Origin: Mesostigma viride | Taxonomy: Eukaryota > Streptophyta > Mesostigmatophyceae > Mesostigmatales > Mesostigmataceae | Direction: 5' to 3' | DNA: 64,000 nt | NCBI GenBank assembly: GCA_009746045.1 | Contig: RPFO01000123.1 | Span: forward strand, 608,120-672,119 | Part shown: one piece after another, positions 38,801 to 50,234 of the stretch | Layout of the letters: each line of letters opens with the position of its first letter | Position numbering within the stretch: the stretch's first letter is position 1 | Made by a program: the position numbers and the translations under genes | Notes under the pieces: model-generated | Told to the model about the DNA's origin: nothing | The model's input: only the letters and a program-made list of their open reading frames with translations | The model's database searches: none

Positions 38801-41800
38801 TCAATCAGAATCATCCTTGGCATCACTACCGTTAAAATCACTGTCATTCCCCTCGTTGCTAGGGGTTTGTTCTCTATAGTCCCTGACCGTGCGCGCGCGT
38901 GCACTTGTGCGCAACGGGGGCATGGGCTCCTTCCCCTTGTGTGATGCAGGCGCCAAAGCCTCAGATTTCTTCTTTCTCTTGCGGGGCGGGGCTGCGCGTG
39001 AGGGTTCTGCCGCCGTGGTTGCCGGCGCGGGCTGCCGTTCAGCGGGCGGCTTCTTTTTCTTGCGAGGCGGGGCTGCGCGTGAAGGTCCTGCCGCCGTGGT
39101 TGCCGGCGCGGGCTGCCGTTCATCGGGATTCGGGCGGCTTCTTTTTCTTGCGCGGCGGGGCTGCGCGTGAAGGTCGTGCCGCCGTGCTGGATGGCGCGGG
39201 CGACGGATCAGCGGGCGGCGGTTCAGCGGGCGGCCGTTCAGCGGGCGGCTCAGGTGGGAAGTACCTGATGTCTTCCTGCCACCTTGTCGCCGTGCTTTGG
39301 AAAAACTCGTTCTCCAAAGCCCACCCGGTTGCCAGGTGACGGGGCAGCTTGCAGTGAATGACCGAAAGCTGGGGCTGATGCCGTGGGTCCAGCACAAACC
39401 CAACAGAGCTAACAGATGTTGGCCACACTAGCTTTGCCGTGCGTGGTGCCTCGGCGCTGCGGACCAACACCAAGCGTTGATCCCGAATGTAAGCCACCTC
39501 CGATGCATCGAAAAGCTCTACTCTCAGCACAAGCTGTTGAGTCCACTGCCCCACCGGCTGCACCAGCTTTGCCACGAGAATGTGGGTCAGGTAGCCGTAC
39601 TGAGTGCTGCTTCCCTCCTTATGGTAGGCTACACCACAGTTTGCAGTCCGCCATGCTTGCTTCCTGTCAGCTTCTTTTGTCCGGTAATTGAAACCGTACA
39701 AGTGCACCCTATCATACTCCTCAGCCTTGAGCTGCACGCCGGCTGCTGCAGCCTGGACAAGCTCCGGGACCAGCGGCTGCTGGTTGAGTCCGATCCAGTC
39801 TTTGAGCCATGAGAGGTCGCTGCACAAGGGCCGCCTGCATGCACATCGTATACAAAGCAAGATAGCAATGCAAGAAAAAAAAATTAGAATAACGGCAGTA
39901 GTCCTTGGAAATCAGATGAAGTTCCCTATACTGAAAGAAAATCAGCTCAAAGAATAGCAACTTACAATAATAGGACAGCGGCGTCTTACCAGTAGGCCTC
40001 ATCGCCGTTGACTTCGGGATCTTTGTACTCCGCATTGGGCAGCGCATACTCCAACAAAATCGCGCCCACTTCATCAGATTCCGCGGCGGTGAAAGTGTAG
40101 AAATTCTTGCGGCTGCGCCCCCCCAACTCGACCTTCTTGGACGGGTCTGCGTGGATGACGTCCCAGATGTAGTAGCGGTCTTTTGGCTGAAAGAAAAAAA
40201 AGAAAGCAAACAAGACATTGCAAGCAGCGCACACAAATATGCACAGAAATTAGCTGCATGCAGCACAAGACCGTGCCACAAGGAGCGCGTACATAACACT
40301 AAATCTGCACACAAATCCATTAAAAAAAAAAATCGGTCACTAGCGTGTACTTACCATCCCGGTTTTCACCATGTGATAGGCCAGATGGGTCAGCGCCTCA
40401 GACTTGCGATATGCTCCGTCCATGGAGCACTCCACATTGACGTTGGACAGCTTAGCTTTCGTGATGGCCCCCATCATCCGCTCGCCCGACGCCATGGTGC
40501 GGGTGTCACATCGACCCAACAAGGGGATTTGCTGGGCCAGGTGGGCCATCATATGAACAGATTTTGCCATCTCAGACGCTGGCGCTATACGCTCCATCGC
40601 CACAGCAGCAAGCAAAAACATCTCGCCGCAGTCATCCAACTGCTGCTGAGTCGCCGGGCCGCTAGAAAACACAAAGTCCCAGGCCGCTGATTGAAGGAGA
40701 AATGCTTGCCGTGCATCGTCATCTAACCGCCCACGCAAGATGGTCGGGAGTTGCTTGCAAAAGTAGAGGATCTTGTCACGCGTCTTGGATTTTTCAGTAC
40801 TCTTCGCATCGCAGAGCAAGCCACTGATCCGGCCGGTGAAGTAGTCGGGTAGGCTATGCGCCATGATGTCATCGAGACCTGCGCATTACAACCACACGCA
40901 AAAAAATAACACATAGTAGTAACACGACAGCCGAAAAAAATAGTCAGTCCTATGTAAATCACACAGACCATAGTCAGTCCTACATATTAAATTTCCAAAT
41001 TACGGGAAAAATAAAAACCCAATGTCACACTTACGCTTGATATCAGCCTTTTCCTCAGCCGTCAGCTGGAACCCGGGGCGCGGTGCTGGCGCCCTCTTCT
41101 TCTTGCGGCCTTTCTTCGGTGGACTTTGGTGGTCTCCCTCCGGTGGTGGGTCTCCCTCCGGTGGTGGGTCTCCCTCCGGTGGAGGGTCTTCATCAGGCCG
41201 CCACAGCTCCGGGTTCAGACCGAGGACCTTCAGCCTGCCACGAAGTGACCCGGTCGCCATAGCCTTCCCTGCATGGAGTACAAACAGAAAAAAAAAAACA
41301 AAACAATATTACATCAGCTTTCCATGTGAACAGATAGGCCACAGTCAATGTATGCATGCAACAATCACAATGAAATGATACAATTAAATGTTTAGCAATT
41401 ACCGCTTGTGCAATGAATGACCCGCTTGAAGTTGTTGGGACACAGATGGAACTCGTCAATAAAATGACGGATCTTCAGGTGAACCCAGTACGGTAACTTG
41501 AGAAACGGCTCGGGCTGCTTTTTTAGCGTAGCACAGTACTTCAGGTAGCCAGCATGGTCCATCTCCTGAACAACAGGAGCGTGAGCCGGCCGGCGGGGGT
41601 CACCCTCGGGAAACATGCGGTCATTGCCAAGGAGAACGATACGGCCATTTGAGATAAAAACCCCACGCCACTCATCACCATGTAGGACGCATTGATAGTA
41701 CCCTGCATCTGGAATGTTCAGGGACTTGGAGTATGCCGGGTAGTCGTGAATTATGCCAGCAAGAATGGACCTCACAAATGTCGTAGTGTAAACACCCGCC

Positions 41801-42885
41801 ACGTCCAGCGTCACATCACAAATGTAATACCCCTTCCACAGTACCAGGAAGTCCTCAGCGATCAAGTCCAAAAAAATGGTCATGTTCTTGGGTGCCTTCC
41901 CCTTCATGGCGCCCACAAGAAGCACCATAGGGCAAAACCGCCCATTCACCATCACCCACTCGGGCAAGTTGACACAGGAAACAAACGCGGGCCAGCTGCT
42001 GTGGGTATCCATGAAAGACCTTGGACATACTCCGTCAAAATTCAGAAGGAAGATGGTGTTCCGCGGCTGGCTGCGAAAGTCCCAGTTGTTCTTTATGTGC
42101 TGGATGGCACGGCTGTCTGCACGAACAGGTCCATGCACAAGAAACACCAGACGTAAAAAGAAAGGTATCCATCAGAGCAGTACAAACAAAAGATAAGCGC
42201 AAGAGGAAAAATCTCGAACTTGATACTTTGGCACACATTGCATAACAGAAGGCGTAGAAACAAGTGCAAACCTGCCTTTCAAGCCGTCCACAACGCGCGT
42301 GGATGAGTCTGGCTCCCTGTTTTCATGTTTCGCAGCGTACTGAAGGGCTTCCGCCATTTCCGGGACTCGGAACCAGGCCCTAATCCGATCCATCAGGGGG
42401 AAGTGCCTAACCTGGCGATGCGCTTTCCGCGAGTTGACGATGTCACCGTTTCTGTCAGTGTACGTCTCGTAGCGCGACAGCTTGCAAAGAGGGCAGCTCT
42501 TAGTAATCTTGTCCTTGTACAAGTAACCCTCGCATGGGCAGGCATCGTACACACGGTACCCCAAGCCCAAGCCTTTGATCACTTTCCGTGCCTTCCAGAT
42601 ACTGTCGGGCAGAGTGTTGCCCGCGGGGAGAACGTTTCCCAACAGCTTGAAGAGCTCATCAGCAAAGCTCTGAGGGCATGAGTTTTCCCCCATTAGCGTC
42701 AGCAATTGCAATGTAAACATCAAGGCCTTGCTCTCAGATCCCGGGTACAATGGCGTATCGTCCTTGACTCTGGCCACTGCTTCGTCATAATTTCTAGCAA
42801 ACTGGCGTGCTGCATCCTCTCCACTGGCCGACCCGTCGTCAGGGTCCTCGGCCATGAATTCATCGACTGTCTGTCCTTGACGCAT
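38801..42885 (-). CDS. Inner CACTA TNP2 transposase, six exons
   Basis: Exons (minus): 42885-42272, 42116-41403, 41268-41035, 40878-40355, 40186-39990, 39834-38801, all with GT-AG introns. Exon 1: ATG 42885, LLGNVLPAGNTLPDS, LGLGYRVYDACPCEGYLY, CPLC, RHFPLMDRIRAWF (TNP2 N-terminal zinc part). Exon 2: FDGVCPRSFMDTHSSWPAFV, LPEWV, LLVGAMKGKAPKN, IIHDYPAYSKSLNIPDAGY (TNP2 core, Pfam tnp2 type). Exon 4: DUF4218-like (ASEMAKSVHMMAHLAQQIPL, NVECSM). Exon 6: DUF4216-like (RVHLYGFNYRTKEADRKQAW, NCGVAY, VLRVELFD), then basic PPRKKKKPP repeats and an acidic end. One frameshift near 39120-39140 in the basic repeats is the only visible break. The protein would bind the element ends and excise it. Confidence 0.85.
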
Positions 42886-42900
42886 TTACAATCTCTACAT

Positions 42901-42942
42901 GGAGGGCCGGCATCGACCGTTGATGGTCAATGCCGGCCCTCC
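42901..42942. promoter_or_regulatory. Hairpin just upstream of the inner TNP2 start
   Basis: GGAGGGCCGGCAT (42901-42913) pairs perfectly with ATGCCGGCCCTCC (42930-42942); an inner GACC/GGTC extends the stem. It ends 16 bp before the TNP2 ATG, so it would be in the mRNA leader if transcription starts further up. It could limit translation or be a protein site. Confidence 0.6.
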
Positions 42943-43781
42943 GTGGCTAACCAGTCGCCATCGGGATCACAAATCGAGCCACGCTAGGGCGTCTGCGCCA
43001 GTGAGACCACTGGCAGCTCACTAATCAACCGTGACCATGAAGTCCGGCTCAGTCGACATTTCCAGGAACGCATCCAACATAATTTGGCGATAAAACTCAG
43101 GAAGCCTGCAGGATGACCAATGAAACTGGACAATGTAGGTATCCGTGGAGGAAGGGAAAGGAGACATCACGAAATTTGGCCAGCTAGCATGTGTGTCGAT
43201 GTAAGTGTTCGGCTCGAGTCCGGTATCCATGGGTGGGACCCGACCGCCATCTTTCTGGTGCCACCCGCCGCCGTGATAGCCGCTAAGTCACCCGTTGCAA
43301 GTTTGAGTCTGCTCGCCAACGCTTTCGATGTCGTCGATCCCTTTTGATCAAACGGACATTTTCTCAGTCATTCAAATGGTAGATATTACGGTCAGTGTAC
43401 GGTAGTGTTGGTTAGTCACGGGCTCATTGGTAGAAGTCTACTGAAACGGTACAGCCTTAGCTCCTGAGGCCTCTGTACTTGTACCAAGCAGTACGGAGTT
43501 TAGCCGATCCGCACGCAGCCGCGCGGGGCGTGCGGGCCCCGCGCGAGGCGTGCGGTCCGGCCGTTTGTGTAGCTGCCGTTGGTGCCTTTTGGCGAAAGAC
43601 GTTCAAAAAATTTTTGCGCGGGATGCTGCCAGGTTCGTCGATCTGCTGAATCCAACGGCGGACAGAGGCAGGTGCAGTGCGTCATGTATACGTTGGCACC
43701 GTCTCCGTTCGCAAAACGGGGGGATTCCGGACTTAGCCAGCCTTGGTCATCTGCATGGTGGTGTGCGACCGAACGTTGTAA
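42943..43781. promoter_or_regulatory. Divergent intergenic region of the inner CACTA gene pair
   Basis: About 0.84 kb between TNP2 (-) and the second gene (+), so it should hold both promoters. A minus-strand frame at 43021-43230 (IDTHASWPNFVMSPFPSSTD) faintly resembles TNP2 exon 2 (DTHSSWPAFV) and could be a stray fragment. No TATA box is evident. Confidence 0.4.
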
Positions 43782-46012
43782 ATGCCGAGAAGGGTAGCAG
43801 TGCTACGACCAGCTCACGTGTGCAGTCCTGAGGAGTGGGAGCGATTTGATGCAAGAGCATGTGAAGAGGAAAAGCCGAAACAAAACGTCGTTCCCTCGGA
43901 ATATGTGCGGACCTTAAGACTGCAAATCACGACCTTTGGCCGTGCATACCTCGTAGAGGGGTATGTCCTCAAGGAACAGGATGGCGCCATGGTGGATGCT
44001 CTCATTAACCGGGTAAAGAAGAGCTGCATAAACTTTCTAGAAACATGTGTGGCTGACGACAACCGTGCAGAGCTGGATAAGTATGAGGCATCAGCTGGGT
44101 GGTAGACCCGACGACTGGTGAGCTCACCGCCCAGAAGCCCAAGGGCTCCAAACCCAAAGCCCTAAGTGTTGAAGAATTCGTAAAAAAGGAGCTGAGCCGG
44201 TGGCTAAGCAACTCCAGCTTAAAAAAGAGGCAGAGTTTTGCCGAGGACGAGGATGATGACGTGAAGGAAAATACCAAAGCGCTAAGCGACGTGACCAACA
44301 TGCCAAAGGTAATAACGCTATCTTTAGCTACAGGAGTCTGCAAGCTTCTTGGTTTTTTCTTTCATCGCAGGTCTGCTACTAACCGACTTCCCGAATGTTA
44401 ACGTCCTTATTCCATGCCCCGCCCTCTGCTTGCAGACAACTCCTGCTGCCAAGCCGGCGGCAAAGCCGGCGGCCAAGCCGGCGGCCAAGCCGGAGGTCAA
44501 GCCGGAAGTAAAGCCGGAAGTAAAGCCGGAGGTCAAGCCGGAGGCCAAGCCTGTGCAGCATGCCACAGGCGTCCGAGCAGATGAAATTCGGAGACTCAGA
44601 GCTCGGCTCCAAGCCCTTGAGGAGGAGTTAGAGCAGGAAGTGGCAGGGTACGCGCCTGCACCTGTGGAGGTATCGGATGTGAGGCCGCCGCCTCCGGTGG
44701 CCAAGAAGGTTGTACCGCCGCCCCCTCCCGTTCCCAAGCAGCCTGTCATGCCGCCCCCTCCGGTGGCCAAGAAGGTTGTACCGCCGCCCCCTCCCGTTGG
44801 CACGCAGCCTGTCATGCCGCCCCCTCCGGTGCCCAGCAACGCTGTGCAGCCGTCCCCTCCGGTGCCCAACAACACCGTGGAGCCGCCCACTACGGTGCCC
44901 AAGCTGGCCGACCTGCCAATGCCGGATGGTCTCCCGCCTGCTCGTGTGCCTGCCATCAAGCCAGATGTCTTCGAGCCCATCACGTCGCGCCCCGCCGTCA
45001 ACAAGCCGCCCGCCAGCAACAAGCCGGCCGCCAGCAAGAAGCCGCCGCCAGCAAGAAGCCGGCTGCAAAGCGAAAGCTTCCTAGTGGTCCCATGGACTTG
45101 GGGCTTGCGCACTATCTGAGCACCTTACTGCCAACCGCGGTGGTTCAAGAGCGACCGGGCCCTGGTGGTTTCGGAGAAGCACTGCACGGGGCCTTCGTGG
45201 CACAAAGGTACAAGTACGAGCGCGATGGGGCGCGGCCGGCTGCGTATGTTTGGGAGCCTGGCAAAGTGGTGGAGGTGAAGCCGAAGCTCAAGGCCCCTTA
45301 CGGCACGCGGTTTGTGGAGCGTGATGGGGGCTCGCAAATGCTGTTTGTTGACTTTGCCACGATGCATTACGGTGACGCCGAGGGCAACGAGAATGCGTGG
45401 GTCCTTCTGGGCAACGTCACTGACGACGACCTTCGAGGCGCACGTGCGAAATTGAAGGAGAGTTGGGGGCCAGCAGAGGAGAAGGAGGAGGTGTCGGATG
45501 AGTATGTACCGGCCAAGCGAGCGCGGGCGCCACCCAAGGAGAAGGCGTCTGCCGGTGCTCCCTCCGCGCCAGCGATCCCGCCTGCCTCTAGCTCTTCGAC
45601 CGCAACGGTGTCTGCTGGTGCTCCCTCCGCGCCAGCGATCCCGCCTGCCTCTAGCTCTCCGGCCGCAACAGCGTCTGCCGGTGCTCCCTCCGCGCCAGCG
45701 ATCCCGCCTGCCTCTAGCCCTTCGCCCGCAATGGCGTCTGCCGGTGCTCCCTCCGCGCCAGCGATCCCGCCTGCCTCTAGCTCTTCGACCGCAACGGAGT
45801 CTGCCGGTGCTCCCTCCGCGCCAGCGATCCCGCCTGCCTCTAGCTCTCCGGCCGCAACGGCGTCTGCCGATGCTCCCTCCGCGCCAGATCTCACCGAGGC
45901 GGAACTGGAGCTTGCCGCGCTCAAGGCCATGATGGCAAAAGCGCAGCGGAAAGTTGAGCTGGAGCGGCAAGCAAAGGAGTCCCAGAGTCAGACTCCTGAT
46001 CCGGTAATTTAG
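43782..46012 (+). CDS. Inner CACTA second gene: proline-rich coiled-coil protein, two exons
   Basis: Exons 43782-44308 and 44436-46012, joined by a GTAATA...TTGCAG intron. Exon 1 reads SPEEWERFDARACEEEKPKQ, RLQITTFGRAYLVEGYVL, KSCINFLETCVADDN, and, after a one-base offset near 44095, VDPTTGELTAQKPKG and VEEFVKKELSRWLSNSS. Exon 2 has KPAAKP/KPEVKP repeats, a coiled coil (IRRLRARLQALEEELEQEV), PPPPVAKK repeats, a one-base offset near 45050, then a conserved core (MDLGLAHYLSTLLP, YVWEPGKVVEVKPK, DFATMHYGDAEG, WVLLGNVTDDDL), five AGAPSAPAIPPASS repeats and a final coiled coil (AELELAALKAMMAKAQRKVE). The outer element has a homologue. I do not know its biochemical role; by analogy with two-gene CACTA systems it may be the TNPA-like partner. 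Confidence 0.7.
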
Positions 46013-46476
46013 TGGAATGTTTTTTCTGAAGCACGTTTTAGCTATGTAGTGATGTGGTGTTGTCACACCCAATTGCCATGTGCGTATATTTTTGTTACTC
46101 ATGTATGTATCACTCTCATGCTAGGTCATGCATCATACCCACAGGCATAACCCATTTCACCATGCATAGGATGTTTTGCTGGGCAACAACTATCTGCCGT
46201 GCCTGACTGCCCCCCCCCCCCTGCCTTGCTGCCCTTGTGTCCTCTTCAATGGTGGTGCTCTGTGTGCCTGCAGGCCTCCAGAGCATGAGTGCTGGCAACT
46301 GTGTGGCTTTGTTCAGGCAAAGAAGCATCATTGATCATGATGACACCTGAAGAAGAAGTAAATTAATTGGCTGGGCTTGATGCGGCCTGTGTTATTTCAC
46401 AATGGTGTAAACGTATCGATGAGACGCCCAATGTGGGGCTAAATCCTCATTGTAAATCAAGAGAGACAACTGTTAA
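46013..46476. other. 3' flank of the inner second gene
   Basis: No gene. A C13 run occurs at about 46209-46221. CATTGTAAATC near 46449 could serve as a TGTAA poly(A) signal. It ends at the TTAA target of the piggyBac insertion (46473-46476). Confidence 0.5.
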
Positions 46477-46787
46477 CCCCTAAACCGTCCTCGTGCCGAT
46501 TTTCGACTGCGAGTTTTTCTCATGCCTCACATTCGGCATGAGTTTGTGCGCCCTGTAGGGATTTGGCGGGAAGGTTTTGGCGGGAACCAACTAGACCACC
46601 GAAAAGATCTAGATTCACTCTATCCGTAGGACACTTGTCTGACCGTATTTGACCACCGTATCAGGGTGGAAACCCTGGTCAAAGTCAACAGGGTACCCTG
46701 GTGCGTGCAGGTTTGGGCGGTAAAAAAAATTGACAAAAACGTACGAAAACGAAGGATGCGCAAAAAGGGGGGAGCGCGGACGTAGAC

Positions 46788-47522
46788 ATGGCGGACGAAA
46801 TGCAGGCAGATATACGGACTTTCAAGGTAAAGAAGGGCATTTTCATGGCAGTGCCTGTGGAAAAATTCGGACTAGACTGGGCGATAGAGCAGTATGGGGA
46901 AAAACACAGCGAGGTACGTTTGCCGGGCAAGGTAGTGACAGTGAACAGGTCCGGAGATGGTGCACGGTGCTATTTCCCGGACGACAAGCTCACGTACCCA
47001 TTCACCCGTGAGCAGATTTTCATATATTCGTGCAGATCAGATGAGTACGAAGCTCTAGTGAAAGAATGCGCAGCCAGGAAGGTCCCAACGGCAGGTAGCA
47101 GTGACGATGATAGCGAGCAGGGCCAGGATAGCGATTCTGACGCCGGCGAGGACGACGACGACAAATCCGAGGATATCGAGCTGCCCACACCGGTCAAGCG
47201 ACGCGAGCCGGGGAAGCGCGCTGTCGGCAACCCGAAGAAGAATCCAGCCATCAGCCACGCCCCGAAAAGGCGCCGTCAGACCAAGGCGGCGGCCAGCGAG
47301 AGCGTTGTCTCGGACGCTTCCGATGACGACTTTGTTTACCAGAAGGGTGCGGAGGGTCCGGTGCCGAGCGGTGAGGCTGAGCTCGATGCCAGGTGTGTTT
47401 CCTTTTCCCGATACTCCGGTGCTGTCGCCGATGACGGGTACCGCCTGCTATCAAAACCTTTCCCCTGCCCAGCTCAAGTTTGGGCCCCTCGGGCTGTTCT
47501 CCCTTTTCTGGTCCCAACGTGA
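46788..47522 (+). pseudogene. piggyBac transposase, N-terminal part
   Basis: ATG 46788 (MADEMQADIRTFKVKKGIFM). Residues ~10-90 (VEKFGLDWAIEQYGE, RLPGKVVTVNRSGDGARCYF) look like a small chromatin-reader-like barrel, not usual in piggyBac. An acidic stretch (SSDDDSEQGQDSDSDAGEDD) and basic KRRRQTKAAAS follow. Near 47455 coding passes to another frame reading YQNLSPAQLKFGPLGLFSLF, DVVAKIVKETNDYAEL and REWHPLTMHEMGKFLG, the typical start of the piggyBac transposase domain. Exit from one frame to the next means a frameshift or an unrecognised intron. Confidence 0.7.
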
Positions 47523-47617
47523 TGTCGTGGCCAAGATTGTCAAGGAGACCAACGACTATGCTGAGCTCAAGGGGGCGGGCAAGCCAGGTGAGCGTGAGTG
47601 GCACCCCTTAACAATGC

Positions 47618-47780
47618 ATGAGATGGGCAAATTTCTGGGTGGAGCAGGTGCTGTGCCAACTGTGCTGGGCGCAAGGCAGGAAGCACAAGACCTCGGTCAT
47701 GTGCGAGCACTGTGACATGGCGTTCTGCAGCAACAGCGAGCGGAACTGCTTCGGCCTCTTCCACTCCGGGCAGGTGGAGG
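47618..47780 (+). pseudogene. piggyBac transposase, C-terminal Cys-rich domain
   Basis: A third frame reads VLCQLCWAQGRKHKTSVMC, EHCDMAFCSNSERNCFGLFH. CxxC...CxxC...C...C..H is the Cys-rich C-terminal domain of piggyBac transposases, which binds the ends. It follows the N-terminal domain at once (about 47640), so the whole DDD catalytic core is missing. Usual length is ~550-600 residues, so about 300 are deleted. The element cannot move by itself. Confidence 0.7.
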
Positions 47781-47999
47781 GGCTGGACTTCAACGTGACG
47801 AAGCAGCGGGTATGGCAGCGCCTCTCCCAGCGTGGCGAATGCGCCAAGAATTTCAAGGGCGCCACTACCACGAGGGGGCAGCAGCCACCACCCGGAAGCT
47901 CAAGGGGGTGGCGCGGCGCCGCCATCTCAGGGCGGAGCATGTCCGCCTGGGATATAGTCCTACGGAGGCTGACTAAGAATGCTAGCATTTGTTGCCTAC

Positions 48000-49280
48000 G
48001 TGGCATGGCATTTGGCCTTTCCTGCCCGCGCTCATGCGCGCCGTGTATCACCATGGGCCGGCATGGTTTGAAGTGTGTGTTATTGTTTCATGGACCCACC
48101 TGTGCATGTGTTATTTGGTTTCATGTTGTTAGCCTGGGTTATTGTTTCATGGTCCCACCTGTGCATGTGTTATTTGGTTTCATGTTGTTAGCCTGCATGG
48201 GTTATTGTTTCATGGTCATGTCTTATTAGCTTTCATGTTTATGCATAACTTGTGCAGTTTGAAAATCTGCTCCGTGATGGTCACAGTGCCACCTATTATT
48301 TCTAGTTGGCAATTTTCAGTGTTACTGCATGCATGGTCCCTTGGTCACTAATTTATCTAGGAGTGCTGGGATGTTTTGACTTTGTGTGCAAGGTCCATCA
48401 TGCATGTAAAAATAAGTACCACAGTATCAGCGGGTCTGCAAGCATTTACGCTTATTGTGGCATATATTTGTGCCACATAGGCTGGAATAAACATAATCAT
48501 GCATGTTTCATGCTTACCTATCATTTCCATGTTCAAAACTGCACTAGGATGTCTATTCTAGCCCCCCCCAAACTGGTGACTCAAAATAGTCACCAGCTAT
48601 TTTTAGCATTATCTTGTGGGTCCCTGGGTGAAACAAGACATGTAAGTGTTTGGATGTAGTGCTTGGGTACAGTTGCAGTCCCCGCTGAAATACTAGGGTG
48701 AAATCCAAGGTATACATGCTCCATCATGCATGATAAGGTTGTGAACCCCGTACTCGCGGCCCGCGCGTAGTCGTCTCCAATCATATCCGGCAGGGACCTG
48801 CAGTGGTTATGGCAGGTATTGGTGGCACACAGGTTGGAATAAGTGTTAGCATGCATGTTTGCCCATACTCTATGCTTACCTATCGTTTCCATGTTCAAAA
48901 CTGCACTAGGATGCCTATTTTAGCCCCCAAAAAACTCGCGACTCAAAATAGTCACCAGTTATTTTTAGCACCAGCTGATGGGTCCCTGGGGGAGTTACAA
49001 TTTTTAGTGTTTGTATCCCATCCTAACTAAAAAATCTATCTACAAAACCAACCCCAGGGTCAACTCATTGAGGAAGGGGGTCCATCATCCATTATAAGGG
49101 TGTCACCGCGCACACTCACCGTACCCCCCTGAGAGGGGGGCTATTTATAGAGCAGGGGGGGCTAGCACTGGGACCACCCACTATACCCCCAGGTGGGCCC
49201 TAATATGGTTATGCTTGGTTCCTAGTATGGTCTAGAAAAAATAATTAGGCTGAATGGGGGCACCTGTGGCATACTGTGCA
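48000..49280. repeat. piggyBac 3' region with internal duplications
   Basis: A ~58-bp unit with TTATTGTTTCATGGTCCCAC is tandemly repeated at about 48078-48193. A ~150-bp block (TTACCTATC, TCCATGTTCAAAACTGCACT, GACTCAAAATAGTCACCAG) occurs at about 48505-48650 and again at 48860-49010. No coding frame is supported. Confidence 0.7.
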
Positions 49281-49440
49281 ACTCGTGACTCATTTTAGTC
49301 ACGAGTCAAAGACGGTTGAGGGGTTAATGGGATGTATTATTATTTGTAATAAAGAAACCATTTGGAATGATGGCCTGTTAAGCTGTTCTTAACAGTGCTT
49401 GTGTTGTAATGCTGGCAAAATCTGCACTTCCCCCTTTTTT

Positions 49441-49915
49441 ATCACTGTCATTTTTACCACTTTGTGGTATTTTTTTACCACCCTCATTTTTACCACTTTT
49501 TACCACTTTTTACCACTTTTTACCACCCTCACTTTTACCACTTTGTGGCGTGTTTTTACCACCCTCGCTTTTACCACTTGGTGGTATTTTTTACCACTTT
49601 GGTGGTAAAAGGTGGTAAAATGATTTTACCACCTGCTTTTCTCCTAGCGTTTTACCACTTTTTACCACTTTTTACCACTTTTTACCACTTTTTACCACTT
49701 TTTACCACTTTTTACCACTTTTTACCACTTTTTACCACTTTTTACCACTTTTTACCACTTTTTACCACTTTTTACCACTTTTTACCACTTTTTACCACTT
49801 TTTACCACTTTTTACCACTTTTTACCACTTTTTACCACTTTTTACCACTTTTTACCACTTTTTACCACCCACTTTTACCACTTTTACCACTTCTACGGCA
49901 ACCGAGTTCCTAGTG
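49441..49915. repeat. Right subterminal array of the inner CACTA
   Basis: About 22 perfect TTTTTACCAC decamers (49650-49866), preceded by variants, then the inverted end. The repeats are the reverse complement of the GTGGTAAAAA units at the left end. Confidence 0.92.
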
Positions 49916-50234
49916 CGACTTCATTCAGTTTCCTGCTGCTCTCCGCCGCAACGGCTGCAGAGTAATTGGCCTTTGCATCATTTAACTCGTCCTGGGCCAG
50001 TAGAGGTAAGAATTCAGAACAAATCGCCTTGATCCGAGCACAAACATCCTTCAGCAGTTCTTGATCTTGGTCCTTCTTTGCTACACCCTCCAGCAACCAC
50101 TCCTTCGATTGCGCCGCGACGACTTCCCTAAGAGTCCGCAGCCGACAATCGGCTTGCACATGCTTAAGAGGGTGTTCCTCTACCGCCTTGGCGGCACGAA
50201 ATTTGGCCCACTTTTGCAGATCAGCAGCCACCAT
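49916..50234 (-). pseudogene. Outer CACTA second gene, exon 1, 5' half
   Basis: ATG 50234 gives MVAADLQKWAKFRAAKAVEE, RLRTLREVVAAQSKEWLLEG, KAICSEFLPLLAQDELNDAK and SSRKLNEV, then runs into the inner CACTA end. It aligns along its length with the inner second gene (EEWERFDARACEEEKPKQ, RTLRLQITTFGRAYLVEG, KKSCINFLETCVADDNRAEL). Alone this half is open, but the protein is cut by the inner element, so the gene is dead in this copy. Confidence 0.7.

Larger units (their letters stand above)
46477..49323 (+). mobile_element. piggyBac-type transposon, internally deleted (TTAA target)
   Basis: The left end is CCCCTAAACCGTC after TTAA (46473-46476); the right end is GACGGTTGAGGGG before TTAA (49324-49327). 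Inverted CCCCT(A/C)AACCGTC ends with TTAA duplication are piggyBac hallmarks. Both subterminal regions hold hairpins: CTCATGCC/GGCATGAG at about 46518-46541 and CTCGTGACT/AGTCACGAG at about 49282-49305. It encodes only the N-terminal and C-terminal parts of a transposase and has a long 3' region with internal duplications. It sits within the inner CACTA. Confidence 0.88.
38225..49915. mobile_element. Inner CACTA DNA transposon (11.7 kb), inverted relative to the outer one
   Basis: The ends are CACTAGGAACTCG (38225-38237) and its inverse ending TAGTG at 49915, closely related to the outer ends (CACTAGGAAGTCGG). The flanks are AG on the left and CG on the right, so a 2-bp duplication is at best imperfect. 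Subterminal arrays are of TTTTTACCAC and AAAAAGCAGT type, unlike the outer TCCTGAGA arrays. It encodes TNP2 (-, 38801-42885) and a divergent second gene (+, 43782-46012), the same pair as the outer element. A piggyBac derivative (46477-49323) has inserted after the second gene. It interrupts exon 1 of the outer second gene. Confidence 0.92.

Noticed and set aside
43021-43230. 70-codon minus-strand frame between the inner CACTA genes as a third gene
   Set aside because: Only a short resemblance to TNP2 exon 2 (IDTHASWP); no splice or length support.
45125-46102. Long minus-strand frames opposite the inner second gene
   Set aside because: The plus-strand frame has homologous domain order in the outer element; the minus frames are GC-rich shadows of the repeats.
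49650-49870. Regular short repeats that might suggest a CRISPR array
   Set aside because: There are no spacers; the units are contiguous 10-mers at a transposon end in eukaryotic DNA.
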